NCBI GenBank assembly: GCA_963575645.1
Contig: OY754470.1
Span: forward strand, 4,782,501 to 4,846,500
Length of the DNA: 64,000 nucleotides
Direction: 5' to 3'
Origin: Xanthostigma xanthostigma
Taxonomy: Eukaryota; Arthropoda; Insecta; Raphidioptera; Raphidiidae
The first letter of the stretch is position 1; every line of letters starts with the position of its first letter. The notes under the pieces are model-generated. The model was given only the letters and a program-made list of their open reading frames with translations. It had not been told where the DNA came from and made no database searches. The position numbers were made by a program, and so were the translations under genes. Below, piece after piece: positions 57,859 through 64,000 of the stretch.

Positions 57859-57997
57859 TGGGTTAGAATAAAACATTTATGTGGCGTTTACACTAACGCC
57901 ATCGGTCGAATTTTTGGGGTGAACGTGAAAATATTCAACAAAAAGAGCAAGGAGTATAGTGCAGTGTACATTTATTCATTAACTAACTTTTACACCT
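57859..57997 (+). repeat. Dispersed repeat, inverted match to 40761-40900
   Basis: TGGGTTAGAATAAAACATTT, GCGTTTACACTA, CCATCGGTCG, AGCAAGGAGTATAGTGCAGT and TTAACTAACTTTTACACCT correspond to the complement of 40761-40900. Confidence 0.7.
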
Positions 57998-59395
57998 GAT
58001 ATTTAATATAGGCATAATACAAATTATTATCATCATATAGTATTACAAAAATTACCGTACAAATAACAATTAAAAAAAAGTCATCAATTAAATATATACA
58101 ATATTCCGTTAATCCCATTTCCATCAAAACGTTATTGGACTCTTATAGGAGACGAGCTTTAAAAGAAAACTTACGGAGCCGAAGAGCTTATAACAAAGTT
58201 ATATGAAAACGAATTTATTCAACTGGTTGAGCATATGACAACAATACAAACTTTTGAAATCCACAGTAAATTGGAGGCCAACTTAGACAGTGAGCTTTCG
58301 TAAAAGCAATATTAAAATAGGTGTACTGTTTGTTTCAGCTACCTGCGGAAGTTATTATTTTGTTTGCTTACATTATATATACGAATGCATGATGCTTATT
58401 GTATTACAGTGGCGGACTAAGATTAACTCCAACTGGGGCAAATTTTCTTTTAATAAAAAAGGTAGCTGGGGCGTTAATTGGCTATGTAAAAAGTATTGAT
58501 TTTAATTTAAAATTCGATAATGGAGCGATTTTCGTTGTTTTATTGAATATTTAGCCCTAATTAGCCATTTTCACCTGTCTGTATACTTTTGATGACAATA
58601 TAATAGTCAGATATTTTGGCTATAATAATATTTATATCACAAGTAAAAAAAATTTAGAAAAATATCATGTGGTGGAAGTCTCGGTTTTGGTGGTGGGAGA
58701 ACGGGTCTTGTCGTAAGTTTTTTTTCAAACGTATGGACGATTATAGTGACTAAAAATTGAAAAATAAACTATAGGTAATTTTTAAAAAACAAGCTTTTAT
58801 TAGAATGTGCTAAAATAATTAAAAAATAATGTTATAATTACAAAAGTGTGGGCCATAATTAATCAACTATCATAGAGTTTACGACCCACAGTTTTATAGT
58901 TATGAACCTAAATTAAATATTACGTAAGTTTCTCTGTTAGATGAAGGAGGAACGAACTCGTTAAGCATAAAACTCAATCAACACGCCCTTTTCTGTTTAG
59001 TGTTTACTTTTTCACTTACAATCACCGAGTTTTTTTTTTTTTTTAATTTACGATATAATACTAATGAATACTCCGTAACTGGAAATGTCGCTACAAAATA
59101 ACAAAATAAAACAGCGAAACAAGTATCCTTAAATACGGTTAGTTGACGACAAGCCTATGTGTAGATATAGTGGCATATAAAAGTAGATGGCTATCGTAAA
59201 GTTAAAATTACAGTTGAAGTTATATTATTATTGTGAAACGAGAGAAAATTTGCATTAGTATTTTCTCTGTAGCTGGTTCTCTTTACTTTGTGGGCATGCT
59301 CATTGCACAATTCTACAGGTACTACTGCACTGTTACCATTGACAAACAGACAGACAGATAGACAAGTACGTCATCGATATCTATTTGAATTGAAA
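57998..59395. other. Unannotated AT-rich DNA
   Basis: Short ORFs at 58290-58499 and 59288-59488 show no family signature. No repeat shared with other parts of the window was seen. Confidence 0.35.
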
Positions 59396-59397
59396 TA

Positions 59398-59851
59398 CAG
59401 TCGGACCTGGATAAGCAAGAGTTCAAGAGACCGCGATCTCTTTTTCGCGTATGGGAGCTTTTCAATAACCCTACTTTCTAGCTTATAGAGGTACAGGAGT
59501 GATCTTTCTTACTTAGCTATAGAGGTTAATAAATATACTGCAAATATGTCGTGATAAACGTGTATGTATTATTTGACATGGATGCTAAAAAAGAAAACGA
59601 AAATATAAAGTTAGTTCAGTTATTTATGATTCATTCTTAAATTTCGTGGAGCTATTAATACGTACGACTATCGCTTATAGGGGTAGAAGCAAGTAGTAGT
59701 CTCAGTTATGGAGGTCCATGAGTAAAAATCATCTTTCTCTTATAGAGGTTTCTGTTCCTCACATATAGAGGTTTTAGAGGGTTACAAAGGTATTACTCTC
59801 ACTTAGAGAGTTTTCTCGCTTACCCAACTCTCACTCACTGAGGTTTGACTG
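59398..59851. repeat. Pogo-like MITE with TA duplication
   Basis: CAGTCGGACCTGGATAAG at the left and CTCACTGAGGTTTGACTG at the right are imperfect inverted ends, with TA on both sides (59396-59397, 59852-59853). The interior has repeated TATAGAGGTT phrases and no transposase. The fragment at 42151-42307 belongs to the same family. Confidence 0.8.
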
Positions 59852-59853
59852 TA

Positions 59854-60571
59854 TATCTGACATTATTTTTATTAAATGGTTCAATAGATATGCAAAAAGT
59901 GGAGATACTATATTTTTTACGAAATTTGGATTCATATATAATATACATTGAAAAAAGTGAAAAGGTTTATTATTAAAATATATTATGTTTTTTTTTCTGT
60001 AATTACTGAGAAATATTGACCCTTGAGACAGCAAAATAGTTTTTAGTACTATATATGCTTACATCATATTATTTATTTAATGATAATAATTAAGTTTTTA
60101 CGTATTTATTACACAGTAATAAATGTAGATTGTAAATTTGGGCAAATTCTTAAGTATTTATGATTGTATTTACGAAAGTTTTGTATTGTACTGATTCAAT
60201 CGTTTGACGTTTTATAAAATTGAAACGAACACACTACAGCGTAATGTGCAGACATTAAAATCCAGCAATTACCCTGACATCCTCTGAAATGAGCATGCTA
60301 GGCGGTAAGTACTGCATTTTTTAAAAACCATTTAATAACAGAAACCATTTCAGAATTTTAACTTTTATAAGCTTCTACTTTTGCTACATAAAACTATACG
60401 AATGCAACTAACTTAATTTCGAAATATATATCACCTTAGATAAGATATTTGAATAAGAATAGGATTCATCGTTCACGAATCTAGCTGAAACTAAGGGTCA
60501 CTTCTAGGACGATTTACTACAAAACTATGCAAGTTCAATTTAATTCACATAATTCGAAATTAAGAACAACG
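59854..60571. other. Unannotated AT-rich DNA
   Basis: Nothing recognised beyond composition. Confidence 0.35.
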
Positions 60572-60906
60572 TCTATCTATATACATATAAATAGTCTCTT
60601 CGCCGCCTTTGTCTGTCTGAACGCGATAAACTCAAAAACTACCGAACGGATTTTCATACGGTTTTCACTAATAAAATGAGCGATATACGAGGAAGGTTTC
60701 TGTATATATTTTGCAAGTATTTTGTACAAAATGGCTGCATTATGACGGTGTTTTGTCAAAAAAAAAAAACTGTTTTCGTACGCTTACATGCGGCTAACGC
60801 TGGCCAAATCTTTAGAGATACATTAAAACAATGTACTTTGATAGTTCTGCTTGTGTAGATGGTAAGGTCAATAATTCACCCGGGTGAAACCTAGACGGGT
60901 CGCTTG
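60572..60906 (+). mobile_element. Non-autonomous Helitron-like element
   Basis: It starts TCTATCTATATACATATAAA and ends CACCCGGGTGAAACCTAGAC then GGGTCGCTTG|T. The ACCCGGGT hairpin is kept. The terminal CTTG departs from CTRR and the base before TC is G, so this copy looks aged or its borders are shifted. Confidence 0.6.
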
Positions 60907-61798
60907 TAGATTGATAAAAAGTGAGTGCAAAAATAATGTAAAGATGTTTTTACCATCGCGTAAAAAATATTTTTAAAAGTAACATCAATTGAAAAATACC
61001 ACCAGGGTTAAATTTTTTTATAATTGAATCTTCGTTTGACACGAAAAATATGTGGGTGTACAATTAACGGCTTCTCACGGTAAATCAGAGGTCTTAAAAA
61101 TGTTTTAAATATTCTGAAATTCATAACTAAGTTTTGATTAATATTATTGTGCATTTTTATAAATAAATTGTAATTTTGATATGTGAAAACTGTAAGCCTT
61201 TGTCAAGAGCAATGCGATTTTAGGATTAAAACTATAAAATATAGATAGTTAATTGACTGACCTACTGGATATATTCCAATAATTGATGACAGAAATAAAC
61301 GAATTTATGAATATCAAAAATAAACATGAATAAATCATTGTTCATTTTATTATAAATTTAAAATTATGCAGTACTGAAACATTGAATTCACAAACATTCC
61401 ATACATTTAAGTTTTGTACTTTTTTTTTTTAGAAATACAAAAATTGTCGAAAACTAGGTAATGTTGGAAGCTGTCACTCTGTATAAAATAATAAATGTTA
61501 TATGATTCAGCGCACTCGAAAAATTTGTCTAGAGCTTAAGATTTTTTAAGATTGTGAATTCAATAGACATCCCTATATCTAAAATCTCGCCAAACATATC
61601 TGTAGCTAAAAATCTATTGGTTTTTAGGCAATGCGCCCATGGACACTTTTTCTCAGTGACCTTTAAACTATAAAATAAAACCATTTTCGATCGATTTAAC
61701 CGAGAACCAAATCCCATAAGGTTTGTGATGGATCATTTGCAGCGTAATAGATTTTTACATTAGAATATTTTTATATTGTAAGTTTGAAAATGAATAAT
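60907..61798. other. Unannotated AT-rich DNA
   Basis: No structure or credible ORF recognised. Confidence 0.35.
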
Positions 61799-61800
61799 TA

Positions 61801-62257
61801 CAGTAGAATCCGAATAGTACGACTCCGTTTATAACGGCCAACCGCTTTTAACGACGTAAATGCAACCTCAAGTTTGATTTTCATAAAACATACTGCGAAA
61901 GTATATCCGTTTAGTACGACTCCGGTTAAAGCGATCAACCGCTTTCAGCGACTTAATTTATTAAAAGTTGTTCGGTTAGAACGACGCACATCTCAAAATG
62001 ATTCATAATTTCAAGAGCAAATACTTGCATTATCTCGATTCACCCACTCCCTTCCTTCCCAGATGCACGCTGTTTTATTCCCGAGTAAATTCCATAGTAT
62101 TTTTTCCCCTTTTGATGAATCACTGCGTTAACTTCGTGTCAACGCACGTCAAAATGAGATATTATTATATAAAATTTCATGCCGTTTTGTGCGTCGTCCG
62201 GTTAGTACGGCGTAATATAGCCGGTCCCTTAACAGTCGCTTTATCCGGATTCTACTG
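61801..62257. repeat. Pogo/Tigger-like MITE with TA duplication
   Basis: CAGTAGAATCCGAATAGTAC at the left and TTATCCGGATTCTACTG at the right are inverted ends; TA flanks both (61799-61800, 62258-62259). The subterminal phrases AGTACGACTCCG, AACGGCCAACCGCTTTTAAC and GATCAACCGCTTTCAGCGAC repeat near the left end. No transposase; length 457 bp. Confidence 0.85.
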
Positions 62258-62259
62258 TA

Positions 62260-62656
62260 TAGTCAAGGAAACGAGTGATGGTTGATTTTAAGTATAATTG
62301 GCGATCTGATTTAAGAGTAGTGTCCTGCTAAAAACATTTTGGGAACTGCTTTGCCGGTGAGTTAATGAACGCTGTGTAATGACACGTCCAGTAATAAATG
62401 ATACAGCCTGAGGGATGGCTAATGGCGGATGATATGAATCAAGGACGGGAGACGAAAAGGGAATTCGTGTCGCAGTATTCATAACAGAGAAATTGAGCTG
62501 TAAATTGTATAATTGACAGTATAACAGAACTGGACAACGGCACAGAAGCCTATAATGATAATAATGACCAGACAAACTCCTCCGAAAATGTCTTGAAAAT
62601 AAAAAAAACTAGTTATTTTTATTATAGATATCGTGTCCATCGAGATAATAATTAAT
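62260..62656. other. Unannotated DNA
   Basis: A minus-strand open frame (62288-62575) has no recognisable family. No repeats noticed. Confidence 0.3.
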
Positions 62657-62844
62657 GTAAGATTAAAGGATGAATCCTGGTTGCATAGGATCGATGAACT
62701 AAGCAAATACTGAAGGTTTATTTATTGCATTTTGTTGTCTGACGTTTCGGCAAACTTCTTCGGAGAATCAATGCAATAAATAAACCTTCAGTATTTGCTT
62801 AGTTCATCGATCCTATGCCACCAGGATTCATCCTTTAATCTTAC
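62657..62844. repeat. 188-bp palindrome with hammerhead-like core
   Basis: GTAAGATTAAAGGATGAATC at the left is mirrored exactly by GATTCATCCTTTAATCTTAC at the right. The arms of about 85 bp are nearly identical. The core on the minus strand is TCT, CCGAAGA, AGTTTGCC, GAAACGTC, AGA (62738-62766), with TCT/AGA able to form stem I but stem II mostly lost. Confidence 0.9.
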
Positions 62845-62900
62845 AACATTTAAACAAGATCATCATCTAAATTATTAGAGTTATTTTTCACAATAATAAT

Positions 62901-63125
62901 TAATAAGAAAAATCGCAGGATAGTAGACAAAATTAGATTTATTAATGTACGACGTTTCGTCTATAGATTTAGACTTTTTCAAGTACAATAAAAAATACAA
63001 AACAATAATTATGAAAATAAACATTAATTACTAACCATAGCAATTAACAAAAGTTAAATCTATAGACGAAACGTCGTACATTAATAAATCTAATTTTGTC
63101 CACTATCCTGCGATTTTTCTTATTA
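62901..63125. repeat. 225-bp palindrome with GAAACGTCG blocks in both arms
   Basis: TAATAAGAAAAATCGCAGGA and TCCTGCGATTTTTCTTATTA are mirror arms of about 70 bp. Each includes GACGAAACGTCG next to a TATAGAC/GTCTA stem. The CTGAAGA box is replaced by CTTGAAAAAG on the minus strand of the left arm and absent in the right arm. It is related in layout to the neighbours but further diverged. Confidence 0.8.
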
Positions 63126-63199
63126 ACTAGTTATATTATTGTAAAGAAATAATTGAGAACTCTTCTTTCTAAAACGCTTGAATAAAAAATATTTTGTGC

Positions 63200-63353
63200 T
63201 CAGAATTGAGCTAAAAATATAAAAGTTAATTAATAATTAGATTCTAATAAAACTATTTATTTTTAATTTTATTACAATCTAATTATTAATTAATTTTTAT
63301 ATTTTTTTAGCTCAATTCTGAAGAAGTTTTAAATCCGGATCGAAACGTCAGTG
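63200..63353 (+). repeat. Palindromic element with hammerhead-like motif (f)
   Basis: TCAGAATTGAGCTAAAAATA at the left is mirrored by TATTTTTTTAGCTCAATTCTGA. The motif at 63315-63353 follows: ATT, CTGAAGA, A, a stem II region ending GGATC, GAAACGTC, AGT. The left arm is cut inside the motif. Confidence 0.7.
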
Positions 63354-63419
63354 AATTATAATTAAATATTTTTGTAATATATTGTCTGAAAAATTAGTGG
63401 ATAATTTTATTTTTCAATA

Positions 63420-63766
63420 AATAAAATAATCGGACAATTTTTCAGACAAATATATTAACAAAAAATATAAAAATTAATACATTAACGTTTCGGTCCGGAT
63501 TTTGATTTTCTTCAGAACTGATCTAAATAATATAAAAATTAATAAATAATTAGTTTCTAATTGGTATGTCAAAAAAAATTGGAAACTCATATAAAAATTA
63601 ATTAATTAATTGGTTTTTGAAAAACCAATTACAAACTAATTATTAATTAATTTTTCCATTCTTAGATCAGTTCTGAAGAAGGTCCAAATCCGGACCGGAA
63701 CGTTAATATATTAGTTTTTATATTTTTTGTTAATATATTTGTCTGGAAAATTAGTCGATAATTTTA
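63420..63766. repeat. About 350-bp palindrome with two head-to-head motifs (g, h)
   Basis: Outer blocks TCGGACAATTTTTCAGACAA and TTGTCTGGAAAATTAGTCGA are inverted. Motif (h) lies on the minus strand at 63483-63518 and motif (g) on the plus strand at 63670-63707. (g) has CTGAAGA, A, a perfect GGTCC/GGACC stem II, then GGAACGTT; (h) has CTGAAGA and GAAACGTT with GGACC present on one side only. AGTT/AAT-type pairing is possible in stem I. Confidence 0.8.
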
Positions 63767-63829
63767 TTTATTGAAAAGTTTTAATCAGACGTCAATCAAA
63801 AATTTGGATAATTTTATTTATTAGAGTTT

Positions 63830-64000
63830 ATAAAGTGTTCAAAATATGTAATATTCAAAAAAATTCCAAACCCCAGAAAAATATATTTAACAACTATGAA
63901 TATCGTACTGTTTTGTAATACAAATCTTCCATTTCGCTCGCTCATCTAGCAGTAATATGTATTGGTCTCTCACTCTTATAAACCGACGTAACAAATGATG
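63830..64000. other. Unannotated DNA at the window end
   Basis: Nothing recognised beyond composition. Confidence 0.3.

Noticed and set aside
1-64000. CRISPR array, rRNA genes, telomeric repeats, or intact retroviral or Polinton genes
   Set aside because: No regular repeat-spacer pattern, rRNA core words, TTAGG runs, or capsid, envelope or integrase motifs were seen on either strand.

Overview
The window is animal nuclear DNA, strongly A+T-rich, with almost no coding sequence. The one host coding segment I can defend is a single 195-bp exon at 9165-9359 (+). It encodes most of an immunoglobulin V-set domain of the insect lachesin / klingon / CG7166 (IgLON-like) adhesion family. It is a symmetrical phase 1-1 exon with clean AG and GTGAGT borders. 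The rest of the gene is not visible, so most of the window is probably long intron and/or intergenic DNA. The exon type, the non-autonomous Helitrons, the tRNA-derived SINEs and the DUF4817-type mariner transposase point to an insect. Lepidoptera is my best guess, but only from memory of repeat styles.

The rest is a dense, nested collection of mobile elements. DNA transposons: an internally deleted IS630/Tc1/mariner element with TA duplications (36844-37749); three or four pogo/Tigger-like MITEs with CAG...CTG ends and TA duplications (53914-53983, 59398-59851, 61801-62257, fragment 42151-42307); a hAT MITE with a perfect 8-bp duplication (54643-54961); a TATCCCCGAC-repeat element with an 8-bp duplication (55511-56201); and several unnamed TIR families present in two or three copies. 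Helitron-like short elements with A|TC...CTRR|T borders are common (best at 35395-35824). Retroelements: two copies of a tRNA-headed SINE (5410-5934 and 8584-8980, the latter inserted into a repeat whose paralogue preserves the empty site), two copies of a tRNA-Ile-derived SINE (23926-24070, 38065-38209), a tRNA-Glu-like head (55968-56038), the 3' tip of a CR1/jockey-like LINE (about 9590-9847) and a possible solo LTR (6396-7018).

The most distinctive signal is a group of short palindromic elements (4.6, 25.6, 52.1, 53.4, 62.7, 63.3, 63.5 and 63.7 kb). They share the pattern stem I - CTGAAGA (or CCGAAGA) - stem II - GAAACGTH - stem I, and the paired stems change together between copies. This matches the minimal hammerhead ribozyme architecture known from Penelope-like elements and retrozymes, except for one extra nucleotide after the CUGANGA box in most copies. 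Several motifs sit head-to-head within long inverted repeats.

Other structures: large foldbacks (27768-28446, 42843-43489, 3797-4093), CpG-rich hairpin MITEs (20619-20830, 20885-21087, 36433-36618), an 11-bp minisatellite with a 154-bp higher-order period (16825-17155), and tandem repeats with periods of about 160-167 bp (23375-23790) and 316 bp (47390-48135). I saw no CRISPR array, no rRNA gene, no intact tRNA gene and no intact transposase.
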